From NCBI GenBank assembly GCA_964343835.1, contig CAYFKR010000001.1:62001-126000 (forward strand): 64,000 bases of DNA, written 5' to 3'. A program made the position numbers and the translations under genes. The stretch comes from CALEMW01 sp964343835 (lineage in GTDB: Bacteria; Krumholzibacteriota; Krumholzibacteriia; LZORAL124-64-63). This document shows, in pieces, positions 53,340 to 61,218 of the stretch (its first letter is position 1; every line of letters starts with the position of its first letter). A model generated the notes under the pieces. The model was given only the letters and a program-made list of their open reading frames with translations. It had not been told where the DNA came from and made no database searches.

Positions 53340-53429
53340 TCGATGTTCCCTCAGGAACGCAGTGTTGAGCATTGATGCGCCCCACAGCCGGACGCCCGTC
53401 CGCAGAGCGCACTATCCCGCAAACACTCC

Positions 53430-53903
53430 CTACCGGTACCGCACCTTCACCATCCCCCAGCTCGCCCCTTCCGACGCCACCGCCGGATCATCCAGGTGCA
53501 CCGTCACCGAACCGCGGTTGTCGCCGCAGGGCGTGTCGAGGAAGTGGAAGCTCATGGTGGCGTCCTCGGCCAGCGTGAACGGGAACACCACGCCCGCGGC
53601 CATGGCCTGGGCGGCCGTGGCGGTGGCCTGGCGGCCGCCGGGGGCCGAGAAACTGGTCTGTTCGCCGGTGGTGAGGTTCGTCATCACGACCCAGGTCAGC
53701 CAGGAGAGGCCGCCGTTGGCGGCGTCGTAGTTCCAGTTGGACATGGCGCCGGTCAGGGTGAGGGCGTGGTCGCCGGCGGACAGGGTGCGGACCACGCCGA
53801 CGCCGGAGCCGCTGCAGTTGTTCACGGAATGGACGACGAACGAGTCCTGGGCGAAGGCGGGCAGGGCGACCGCGAGGATCAGGCAGACGATGACGAGCTT
53901 CAT
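53430..53903 (-). CDS. Small secreted protein of unknown function
   Basis: 157 residues; GGAGG seven bases before ATG 53903. Signal peptide VIVCLILAVALPAFAQ. The mature ~140 residues are Ser/Thr/Asn-rich and beta-like, with NNCSGSGVG and LDTPCGDNRG providing two Cys that could pair. It contains no known domain that I recognise. Convergent with the propeller gene, 90 bases apart. Confidence 0.72.
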   Translation of the reverse strand: MKLVIVCLILAVALPAFAQDSFVVHSVNNCSGSGVGVVRTLSAGDHALTLTGAMSNWNYDAANGGLSWLTWVVMTNLTTGEQTSFSAPGGRQATATAAQAMAAGVVFPFTLAEDATMSFHFLDTPCGDNRGSVTVHLDDPAVASEGASWGMVKVRYR

Positions 53904-54015
53904 GGGAATCCCTCCGGATGGACGGGTGGCGCCGCAAGGCGATTCGAACACCCGGAGAGCATAGATGCGGCCCCCGCGGAGGGACCATCCGCCACATGGC
54001 GTATTCGGTCAGGAG

Positions 54016-55032
54016 CTAGTCGGCGGCCACTCCGTAGGCCATCTGGGTGTTTGCCGCCACCCCCCAGCCGTCACGCCCCACCGCGATCACGCCCACCGTC
54101 CACTCGGGCGGAAAATCCGCGATGCCCACACGGCACGCCTCGCGAGCCGTCATCCCGTCCTCCATCAGCTCGTAGACCTCACGCGCCAACGCCTGCCGAA
54201 TGATCTCCTCCCCATGCCCCGTACAAGCCACCGCACCCGCCGGCCCGGCATACGTCCCACAGCCATAGATCGGCACGTCCCCCACACGCCCGTCCAGGGT
54301 GATGGAGGTGCCGCCCGTCGACAGCGTGGCCGCGAACGACCTGTCCGCATGGCGCACCACGGTGCCGACCGTGTCGCCCACGTCCGGATCATCTACGAGG
54401 GTGTCAGCGGGGGCCGGGATCGGTGCCTCGAAGTTCCAGGCCGAGCGCCAGTCGAACGTGTCGTACCCACCGCCGCCGCCGCCCCGCAGCAGACGCGCCA
54501 GGCGACGCCGCCACTTGGCCTCGGCCTCGGGGCAGGTGGGGACCACGTCGTCGAAGCCCATGGCATGGGCGAAGCGCGTGGCGCCTTCCCCGGCCAGCAT
54601 CCGATGGGGCGTGTCGAGCACGGCTCGCGCCACGCGCACGGGGTTGCTCACCCGTTCGATCACGGCCACCGCCGCGAACTCGCCGGCCGACGTCATGACC
54701 GCGGCGTCCATCTGGATGGTCTCGCCGTCCAGGCGGATGTTGGCGCCGGTGCCGGCGTTGAAGATGGGCACGTTCTCCAGGGCCACCGTTCCGGTCACCG
54801 CCGCGTCCAGGGCCGAGGCGCCGCCGCGCAGCGCGGCCATGGCGGCGTCGGAGCCGAGGGTGGCTTCCGGGGTCCACGAGGACGGCGATCCCGCCCCGCC
54901 GTGGGTCAGCGCGATCGCGCCGGCAGCGGGGCTGCCGGCCAGCGTCTCGGGGATGGGCATATCGGCACTGCGGTCGGAGCCGCATCCGGCCATCAAGAGG
55001 GCGAGGACGAGAGCGCAGACGAGGCGGGGCAT
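54016..55032 (-). CDS. Lipoprotein isoaspartyl peptidase / L-asparaginase (Ntn-hydrolase, T2)
   Basis: 338 residues from ATG 55032 (GGAGG six bases upstream; the ATG three bases earlier is too close). Lipobox MAGC (Cys17). The T2 Ntn-hydrolase pattern is present: LTHGGAG, ALDAAVTGTVALENVPIFNAGTGA-like N-terminal region, and the autoprocessing Thr221 in GDTVGTVV followed by GTSITLDGRVGD and YAGPAGAVACTGHGEEIIR. A Gly-run linker (RGGGGGGYD) precedes the cleavage site. It should cleave itself and hydrolyse isoaspartyl peptides or asparagine, outside the cytoplasm because it is lipidated. The lipid anchor is unusual for the family. Confidence 0.87.
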   Translation of the reverse strand: MPRLVCALVLALLMAGCGSDRSADMPIPETLAGSPAAGAIALTHGGAGSPSSWTPEATLGSDAAMAALRGGASALDAAVTGTVALENVPIFNAGTGANIRLDGETIQMDAAVMTSAGEFAAVAVIERVSNPVRVARAVLDTPHRMLAGEGATRFAHAMGFDDVVPTCPEAEAKWRRRLARLLRGGGGGGYDTFDWRSAWNFEAPIPAPADTLVDDPDVGDTVGTVVRHADRSFAATLSTGGTSITLDGRVGDVPIYGCGTYAGPAGAVACTGHGEEIIRQALAREVYELMEDGMTAREACRVGIADFPPEWTVGVIAVGRDGWGVAANTQMAYGVAAD

Positions 55033-55139
55033 CATGGACCTCCAAAACGGATAGGGGACGGCTTCGCCGCCCCATGCTACCAGACCCGCCCACGGGAATC
55101 GACTGGCGCCCCCCGCCCCCCGGTGCGATCATCCCTCCC

Positions 55140-56465
55140 ATGAACGCAACCCTCTGGAACCGCGTCTTCTTCGCCGGCACGACCCCCGACCCCGTGGAGG
55201 ACACCACCCTCCGCCGCTACCTGCTGGGCATGATCGCCCAGGGCGTGTGGTGGGCGGGCTACCTGCTGTTCCCCTTCGTGTTGGCCAAATCCCTGGGCGC
55301 CGGCGGCGGACTGGTGACCGCGGCGGTCACCATGGAGACCGCGGGCATGCTCCTGGCGCTCTACTGGGGCCACCTGCTGGCCAGGGGCGGTCGCAGACGG
55401 TGGCTGTTCTGGGGCGGCCTGGGCGGCCGCGCCGTGCTGCTGGTCATGCCCTTCGTGTCCACGGCTCCGGTGTTCGTGGGCCTGCTGGCGGTGGTCTACG
55501 GCTTCGCGGCCCTGGTCTATCCCGCCCAGAACGGCATCTTCCAGGAAAACTTCTCCAAGGAACGCAGGGGCGGTTTCTTCGGCTACGGCGCCCTGGTGCA
55601 GCACGTGTTCGCGGCCGCCACGAGCCTGGTCCTCGGGCGCATCCTGGACATGGATCCTGCCAACTACCGCTGGATCTACCCTGTGGTGGGTTGCATCGGT
55701 TTCCTGTACCCGCTGACGTTGGCGACCCTGCCGCGGCCGGCCCATTCGGCAACGGCGGGAGCGGACACCGGCATCTTCACCGTCCCCCGCATGCCCCTCG
55801 GACCCATCCGGATCGGACGCCTCGCCCGCGCCCTCGTGATCCCCTTCCGCGAGGCCGTCGCCACCTTCCGGGCCGACCGCTCGTTCCTGTGGTACGAGGG
55901 CAACTTCATGATCTACGGCATGGCGTTCATGATGCTCAACCCGGTGGTCCCGCTGTTCTTCACCGAGGAACTGGACCTGAGCTACGAGCAGATCTCGTCG
56001 GCGCGGGTGCTGATCGCATCGGCCGGCGTGGCGTTCCTGGGGCCGCTCATGGGACGGTTCATGGACCGCTTCCACCCGGTTCGGCTGTGCGTGGGATCGT
56101 TCGCGCTGCTGGCCCTGTACCCCGGCGTGCTGGCGCTGACAGGGAACCTGGGGGGCATCGGCGCCGCCGGTACCGCGTACCTCGCCTTCGCCATGTATGC
56201 GCTGGCCATGAGCGGCGTGAACATCACCTGGCACGTGGGGTCCATCGCCTTCGCTCCGGAGGGGGAGGGCAGCCACTACCAGGGCGTGCACGTGGCCATG
56301 GTGGGGGCGCGGGGCGTGGTGGGGCCGCTGCTGGGGTATACGGTGATGAAGCTGTTGGGGTATCGTGAGGTCTTCGTGACGGCGGCGTTGCTGTTCCTGC
56401 TGTCGTCCGTGTCGTCGCTGATGCTGTGGCGGTGGTTGAGCCGTCGCGGCGCGGCCGAATCCTGA
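55140..56465 (+). CDS. MFS transporter
   Basis: 441 residues, about twelve membrane helices in two halves joined by a cytoplasmic loop near 190-230. Typical major-facilitator traits: a basic loop after helix 2-3 (GGRRRWLFWGGLGGR), the FQENFSKERRGGFFGYGAL stretch after helix 5, and a second half starting FLWYEGNFMIYGMAFMMLN. Substrate unknown. The AhpD-like gene begins 17 bases downstream. Confidence 0.88.
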   Translation: MNATLWNRVFFAGTTPDPVEDTTLRRYLLGMIAQGVWWAGYLLFPFVLAKSLGAGGGLVTAAVTMETAGMLLALYWGHLLARGGRRRWLFWGGLGGRAVLLVMPFVSTAPVFVGLLAVVYGFAALVYPAQNGIFQENFSKERRGGFFGYGALVQHVFAAATSLVLGRILDMDPANYRWIYPVVGCIGFLYPLTLATLPRPAHSATAGADTGIFTVPRMPLGPIRIGRLARALVIPFREAVATFRADRSFLWYEGNFMIYGMAFMMLNPVVPLFFTEELDLSYEQISSARVLIASAGVAFLGPLMGRFMDRFHPVRLCVGSFALLALYPGVLALTGNLGGIGAAGTAYLAFAMYALAMSGVNITWHVGSIAFAPEGEGSHYQGVHVAMVGARGVVGPLLGYTVMKLLGYREVFVTAALLFLLSSVSSLMLWRWLSRRGAAES

Positions 56466-56482
56466 GCCAGGGGAGTGCGCCC

Positions 56483-56830
56483 GTGTCCGATCGCCTGAAG
56501 CAGTTCCGCGAGTACCGCGAGAAGATGAACGAGCGGATCCTCGATTCCGCCACCCTCACCACCAAGCGCTTCTTCAACCTCGACACCCGCTGCTACGAGG
56601 ACGGCGCCCTGGACGCCCGCACCAAGGAGATGCTCGGCCTGAGCGCCTCGCTGGTGCTGCGCTGCGACGACTGCATCGCCTACCACACCATCCGCTGCGT
56701 GGAGCTCGGCGTCACGCGGGAGCAGATCCTGGAGATCTTCGACGTGGGGCTGATCGTGGGGGGGAGCATCGTGATTCCGCACCTGCGGCGGGCTCATGAG
56801 CTGATGGACGAGCTGCTGGAAGACGGGTAG
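56483..56830 (+). CDS. Carboxymuconolactone decarboxylase (AhpD-like) family protein
   Basis: 115 residues from the GTG at 56483 (GGGGAG seven bases upstream). Contains the AhpD/CMD motif with Cys61, Cys64 and His68 (RCDDCIAYHT), preceded by LDARTKEMLGLSASLVL, and ending IPHLRRAHELMDELLED. The CxxC pair and His support a small alkylhydroperoxidase-like redox activity, although many CMD proteins have not been tested. It lies directly after the MFS gene. Confidence 0.92.
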   Translation: MSDRLKQFREYREKMNERILDSATLTTKRFFNLDTRCYEDGALDARTKEMLGLSASLVLRCDDCIAYHTIRCVELGVTREQILEIFDVGLIVGGSIVIPHLRRAHELMDELLEDG

Positions 56831-56855
56831 CGGGCTGCGCATCCGGTACGACGAG

Positions 56856-56885
56856 AGAGGCCGCCGGCGATCGCCGGCGGCCTCT
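56856..56885. terminator. Perfect 30-bp palindrome, bidirectional terminator
   Basis: AGAGGCCGCCGGCGA and TCGCCGGCGGCCTCT are exact reverse complements without a loop spacer. It lies 25 bases after the AhpD-like gene and 24 bases after the convergent beta-helix gene, so it can fold on either transcript. Only a short T-run (TT) follows on the plus strand. Confidence 0.75.
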
Positions 56886-56909
56886 TCCGTCATACCCGGG
56901 TCCGGGTCG

Positions 56910-59402
56910 TCACTTGATGAGCGTCATGTGCCGCGTGAACGTGCCTTCCGGAGTGACCAGCCGGTACAAGTAGAGACCGCTGGACAGGTTCCGCGGCGTG
57001 AAGCTGCGCACGTATTCCCCCGCCTCGAGCACGCCGTCGACCAGCCGGGCGACCTCGCGTCCGCGCGTGTCGAACACCACCAGGCGGACCGGGCCCGTCC
57101 GCTCGAGCCGGAAGGCGATCTCGGTCGACGGGTTGAACGGGTTCGGCGTGTTCTGCCACAGCGCGGAACCGATCCCGGCCACCGGAACGTCCACCGTCGG
57201 ATCGGTGCAACCCTCGCCCCAGGCTCCGATGGTCGTGCCGCAGGGATTGTTGGCGGGCAGACACGGCGAGTCGGAGCGGAGCGTGAGGTCTCCGGTGCCC
57301 GGGTCGCAATGGATGGGATCGGCCGAGACGTTGCAGCCGGTTCCCTGCATGCCGGCCAGATCGCCCACGTAGTCTCCGGCCCCGTTGTTCCAGACGTCGC
57401 AGTTCGTGAGCGTCAGCAGGTTGCCGCCGCCGCTCAACAGGACGGGCACGCCGACGATCCCGTCCGTCATCAGCATCGAGTCCATGGTGATGACGTTGTC
57501 GTAGCCGAACCACATCTGGCTCGCCGTGGCCGGGTCCGGGTCGTAGGTCACGTTGGCGTACAGGGTGGATTCGTTCAGCGCGAACGTCACCTCCTCGTAC
57601 ACCCACGAGACCGATCCGGCCTGGCCGGCGCGGTTGTCCGCGAAGGTCGAACCCGTGATCTGGATGTCGAGGTCCAGGACGCTCGGGAACGCGTAGAGGG
57701 CGCCGCCGTCGTCGATGGCGTAGTTGGAGTGGAACCCGCATCCCTGGAAGGTGAGGTCGGCGTTGAAGTCGTAGATCGCCCCGCCGAGCTGGGCCTCGTT
57801 CCCGGAGAACTCGCAGAGCCCGAAGTCGGGCGAACCGCCTAGCGCCCTCACGGCGCCGCCGTGCTGACTGGCCGTATTGTCGATGAACTCGCAACCGTTG
57901 ACGTCGACGTTGGACGGGTCGAGGGCGAGGGCTCCGCCGTTGGTCGCCGTGTTGTCCTGGAACAGCGACACGTTGCACTGGCCGTTCCAGTAGCTGCCGT
58001 GGACGGCCCCCCCGTCGGCGGCCTGGTTGCCGACGAAATCGGTGTACGCGATGGTGACGTCGGTGGATGTCGTGCCGTTGCCGTAGATCCGGATCGCCCC
58101 GCCGTAGGTTCCGCTCGTGTTGTTCTCGAAGATGCACCGCGCGAACAGGACGTCCCCGCCCGCGTACACGTTCGCCCCGCCGCCCTGGGTGCTCATGTAG
58201 CCGTTGCGCACCGTCAGATCGGTGATGTCGACCCTGCCGGCGGGCGTGGCGACGACGAAGAAGCCCGCGACCTCGGTCGCGGGCGGCGATCCCTGGCAGT
58301 CGATGATGCAGTTCTCCTCGACGCCTGACCGCGACGTCACCTTCAGCACCTTCGAGATTCCCAGGTGCGTGTTGCCGGCCCCGGTGTAGACGCCGTCCTC
58401 CAGCTTGACGGTCGCGCCTTCGGGAGCGGCGTCGATGGCGTCCTGGACCGTCGGGAACATGCCGCCGCCGTCGGCGGCCACACCGTACACCGGCGTGGTC
58501 CACCCCGGATCCGCCGCAAAGGCGCCCATGAGGCCGCAGCCCGCGGCGTTCGCCACGGGGGAGGAGGCGCACAGCGCCAGGTTCATGGGGTCGGCCATCG
58601 GATCGCAGAACAGGGGGTCGACGCTCACGTTACCGTTCACGCCGTTCATTCCCTGCAGGCTCCAGGTCCAGTTCCCGGCCTCGTTGCCGTACACGTCCGT
58701 GCAGGTGGCGGTGTAGTTGGCGCTGTAGTAGTCGGCGCAGGGCTCGGCGTCGCGGTTGAATGCGATGATCGACGTGTCCAGGTCCATGCTGGAATCCGTG
58801 ATCAGGAAGGTGGCGCTGCCCCAGTTCCCCGCCGAGTTCATGACCAGCGTCGAGCCGACGATGTTGCCGTAGGATTCCGTTTCCAGGTAGATGGCGCCTC
58901 CGTCGGTACCGGCGTGGTTGCCAGTGAAGACGGTTCCCGAGGCGTGGACCTCGCTCACCAGCTCGGCATGGATCGCACCGCCTTCACCTGTGGACTCGTT
59001 GTCGATCAACCAACACGATTCCAGGTTCAGGACCGATTCGTCGTTGAGCCAGAAGGCTCCGCCGTTGGTGGCGGATCCGCCGCGGACGGTCAGGTTCTGC
59101 AGGGTGACCAGGCTGTTCTCGATGTAGGCGGCCCGTGCCGCTCCCTGGCAGTCGATGGTCGCGCCGCCCGGCGCGGTGAAGAGCAGGTTGCGGGAGATGT
59201 CCAGGTCGCGATTGCCGGCGCCCGTGTAGGTCCCCGGCGCCAGCTGGATCGTGTCCCCGTTGCTGGCGGCCCAGACGGCGGCCGCGAGGTCCGGATAGGT
59301 CCCGCCGCCGTCGGCCTGGACGTTCAGGATCGCGGCCTGAACGCTCGATCCGGTGCCGATGAGCAGAAGGGTGAGGATGCACAGGGTGATTCGTCCGAAC
59401 AT
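56910..59402 (-). CDS. Secreted duplicated parallel beta-helix protein with sorting module
   Basis: 830 residues; GGGAG six bases before ATG 59402. Signal peptide LCILTLLLIGTGSSVQA. There are two consecutive beta-helix blocks, each with the same opening: about 25-290 (VQADGGGTYPDLAAAVWAA ... GTYTGAGNRDLDISR) and about 300-720 (AADGGGMFPTVQDAIDAA ... GVYTGAGNTHLGISK). So the gene arose by internal duplication. Each block ends with SVDPLFCDP or SADPIHCDPGTGDL. The sorting module has TPNPFNPSTEI and ends HMTLIK. It is a probable surface or sheath protein. Confidence 0.87.
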   Translation of the reverse strand: MFGRITLCILTLLLIGTGSSVQAAILNVQADGGGTYPDLAAAVWAASNGDTIQLAPGTYTGAGNRDLDISRNLLFTAPGGATIDCQGAARAAYIENSLVTLQNLTVRGGSATNGGAFWLNDESVLNLESCWLIDNESTGEGGAIHAELVSEVHASGTVFTGNHAGTDGGAIYLETESYGNIVGSTLVMNSAGNWGSATFLITDSSMDLDTSIIAFNRDAEPCADYYSANYTATCTDVYGNEAGNWTWSLQGMNGVNGNVSVDPLFCDPMADPMNLALCASSPVANAAGCGLMGAFAADPGWTTPVYGVAADGGGMFPTVQDAIDAAPEGATVKLEDGVYTGAGNTHLGISKVLKVTSRSGVEENCIIDCQGSPPATEVAGFFVVATPAGRVDITDLTVRNGYMSTQGGGANVYAGGDVLFARCIFENNTSGTYGGAIRIYGNGTTSTDVTIAYTDFVGNQAADGGAVHGSYWNGQCNVSLFQDNTATNGGALALDPSNVDVNGCEFIDNTASQHGGAVRALGGSPDFGLCEFSGNEAQLGGAIYDFNADLTFQGCGFHSNYAIDDGGALYAFPSVLDLDIQITGSTFADNRAGQAGSVSWVYEEVTFALNESTLYANVTYDPDPATASQMWFGYDNVITMDSMLMTDGIVGVPVLLSGGGNLLTLTNCDVWNNGAGDYVGDLAGMQGTGCNVSADPIHCDPGTGDLTLRSDSPCLPANNPCGTTIGAWGEGCTDPTVDVPVAGIGSALWQNTPNPFNPSTEIAFRLERTGPVRLVVFDTRGREVARLVDGVLEAGEYVRSFTPRNLSSGLYLYRLVTPEGTFTRHMTLIK

Positions 59403-59449
59403 GGTCCACTCCCGGATCGTATGCGCTGATTGATCATGCGTATTCGGGA

Positions 59450-59458
59450 AATATAGCA
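59450..59458 (-). promoter_or_regulatory. Candidate extended -10 (TGCTATATT) for the duplicated beta-helix gene
   Basis: Read on the minus strand, TG, C, TATATT ends 47 bases before the ATG at 59402. No convincing -35. Confidence 0.45.
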
Positions 59459-59525
59459 CATTTGGTAAAATAGAACGCCCCGCATGATGTGGTAGGCATC
59501 AAGCAAGCGTCAGCCTGGCAGCCTG

Positions 59526-61001
59526 TTAGTCCACCGTATCCTCGTACCGCTCCAGCATCACCCTGTAGACCTCGCGCCGGCGCAGGATCGACTCGGCGTA
59601 GTCCACCGACATGTCTCCCCTGTAGTAGCCGTGCCGTGAGCGGGTGTGGTGCGCCCGGTCGCGCTTGCGGGCCAGGCCGATGGCCACGTTGCCGTGCCAG
59701 CGGTTGGGGTCGAGGCCGGCGTCCATGGCGATGCGGCGGGCGTCGGCCATGTGGCCGTAGCCGGCGTGGTAGGTGGCCAGGGTGAACAGCTCGCGGTCGA
59801 CGTCGGGCAGGTAGTCGTAGAAGTCGCGGATCTCGGCCAGGTAGCGCACGCCCTCGGCGATGTTGATCTCGGGCTCCAGCAGCCCCGCGCTGTCGGCTCG
59901 CGAGAACCGGGGCAGCACCTGCATCAGGCCCACCGCGCCGGCCGAACTCACCACCGACGGGTCGAAGGTCGATTCCTCGTACATCAGGGCCGCGGCGGTG
60001 AGCCAGTCCACGCCGTGGCGGTCGCATTCGCGGCGCAGCAGATGATCCCAGGGTGTGAGCACGCCCGAGCGGTCGGGGCGGAAGCGGTCCTGGCTGTAGT
60101 AGCGCACCTGCTTGGGGTCGCCGATGTAGCGCTCGCGGATGATGCCGTAGGTGCGGCTGCGGCGGGAACCGGCGGGGCCGCGGCCGTAGTTGCGCGAGAG
60201 GAACCGGTCGAGCACCCGCTGCAGCTCGGGCGCGTTGGACCGGACCACCCAGGTGCGATGGCTCGGCGGCGCCACGGCGGGCCCCACGTGGAGGTTCCTG
60301 TAGCGGGCCATGGCGGCCTCGATGGTGCTGGCCGGCGCCACCGTGGCCTCGATCTCGCCGGTGGCGACCATGCGCATCAGGTCGAACTCGTTGAGGCGGG
60401 GCCGGGCGCGCAGGATCTTCGGCTCGAAACCCAGCTCGTGGGCGAAGCGTCGCAGGTGGGGCGCCGCACGGGACGAGGCGGTCAGGGTCGCCGTGAGGGC
60501 GTCCGGCACGGTGTCGGCGGTCGCCTCGCCCGGCAGGGCCAGGTGCAGGCGCGTCTGCTCGAACGACTGGGTCAGCCGGCCGCGGAGCTTCAGCTCATTG
60601 TCCGCCACCAGGCCGGTGCAGACCACGTCCACCAGGCCCTCGTCCAGCAGCCGGAACGGGCCTTCGCCGGGAGCCAGCAGCACCGGGTCCAGCCGCAGGT
60701 TCCACTCCCGGCAGAACTGATCCATCAGCTCGAACTCGAATCCCGCCTCGTCGCCGCGGAACACCATGTAGGTCAGCGGCCCCGGAGTGACGGCGACGCG
60801 CAGCACGCCCTCGGTCTGGACCTCCTTCAGGTCCCGCTCGACCGGGGGGTGGGAGTGGTCCGCGGGATCGGCGAACCCGGGCAGCTGCAGGGTCTTGGGA
60901 GTGTCGTGACGCTGGTCGCAACCTGCCGCGGCGCAGACCAGCAGCAGCGGGAGCAGCACCCGGAGACGGGCAGGTCGGGATGTCGGTCTGGTGCGTGCCA
61001 T
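59526..61001 (-). CDS. MltF-like membrane-bound lytic murein transglycosylase
   Basis: 491 residues, lipoprotein signal (lipobox AAGC, Cys28). Two domains: a periplasmic solute-binding (SBP_bac_3) region at about 60-285 (GVLRVAVTPGPLTYMVFRGD, GFEFELMDQFCREWNLRLD), and a transglycosylase domain at about 325-460. The catalytic Glu343 is in YEESTFDPS, followed by GAVGLMQVLP, INIAEGVRYLAEIRDFY and ATYHAGYGH. This is the MltF architecture, in which the binding domain regulates the enzyme. It cleaves glycan strands with formation of 1,6-anhydroMurNAc, at the outer membrane. The gene stands alone, between two surface-protein genes. Confidence 0.93.
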   Translation of the reverse strand: MARTRPTSRPARLRVLLPLLLVCAAAGCDQRHDTPKTLQLPGFADPADHSHPPVERDLKEVQTEGVLRVAVTPGPLTYMVFRGDEAGFEFELMDQFCREWNLRLDPVLLAPGEGPFRLLDEGLVDVVCTGLVADNELKLRGRLTQSFEQTRLHLALPGEATADTVPDALTATLTASSRAAPHLRRFAHELGFEPKILRARPRLNEFDLMRMVATGEIEATVAPASTIEAAMARYRNLHVGPAVAPPSHRTWVVRSNAPELQRVLDRFLSRNYGRGPAGSRRSRTYGIIRERYIGDPKQVRYYSQDRFRPDRSGVLTPWDHLLRRECDRHGVDWLTAAALMYEESTFDPSVVSSAGAVGLMQVLPRFSRADSAGLLEPEINIAEGVRYLAEIRDFYDYLPDVDRELFTLATYHAGYGHMADARRIAMDAGLDPNRWHGNVAIGLARKRDRAHHTRSRHGYYRGDMSVDYAESILRRREVYRVMLERYEDTVD

Positions 61002-61101
61002 GGCGCGATGGTGACGGCCGGGACCGGCGGTGTCAATACGTCACGTGACGGGTGGCCGGGAGGTTTCCGGGGGCGTCGTGAGGCTTTCGTGACGGGTTTC
61101 G

Positions 61102-61110
61102 TGATATAAT
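61102..61110 (+). promoter_or_regulatory. Extended -10 promoter (TGATATAAT)
   Basis: A perfect TATAAT with an upstream TG (TG-A-TATAAT) lies 108 bases before the ATG at 61219. It is the strongest promoter-like element seen. Transcription would start near 61117, at the first arm of the leader hairpin. No clear -35. Confidence 0.55.
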
Positions 61111-61118
61111 TCCCTGTT

Positions 61119-61178
61119 CGGAACGATGTCGGGACCGGACCGGCGGCCGGGGGTGGTTGCCGGCGTGTCCTCGTTCCG
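61119..61178 (+). promoter_or_regulatory. Structured 5' leader with long-range stem
   Basis: CGGAACGA (61119-61126) is exactly complementary to TCGTTCCG (61171-61178). It encloses GC-rich inner pairs (GCCGG ... CCGGC). The stem would start within a few bases of the predicted transcription start, in the 100-base leader of the metallopeptidase-like gene. Confidence 0.4.
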
Positions 61179-61218
61179 ATTCCAGCCGATCCCCTGAGTC
61201 TCCCCGGGAGGGCCCATG

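Noticed and set aside
53345..53358. Short GTTCC...GGAAC hairpin after the propeller gene as terminator
   Set aside because: Only five base pairs and no T-run; too weak to support.
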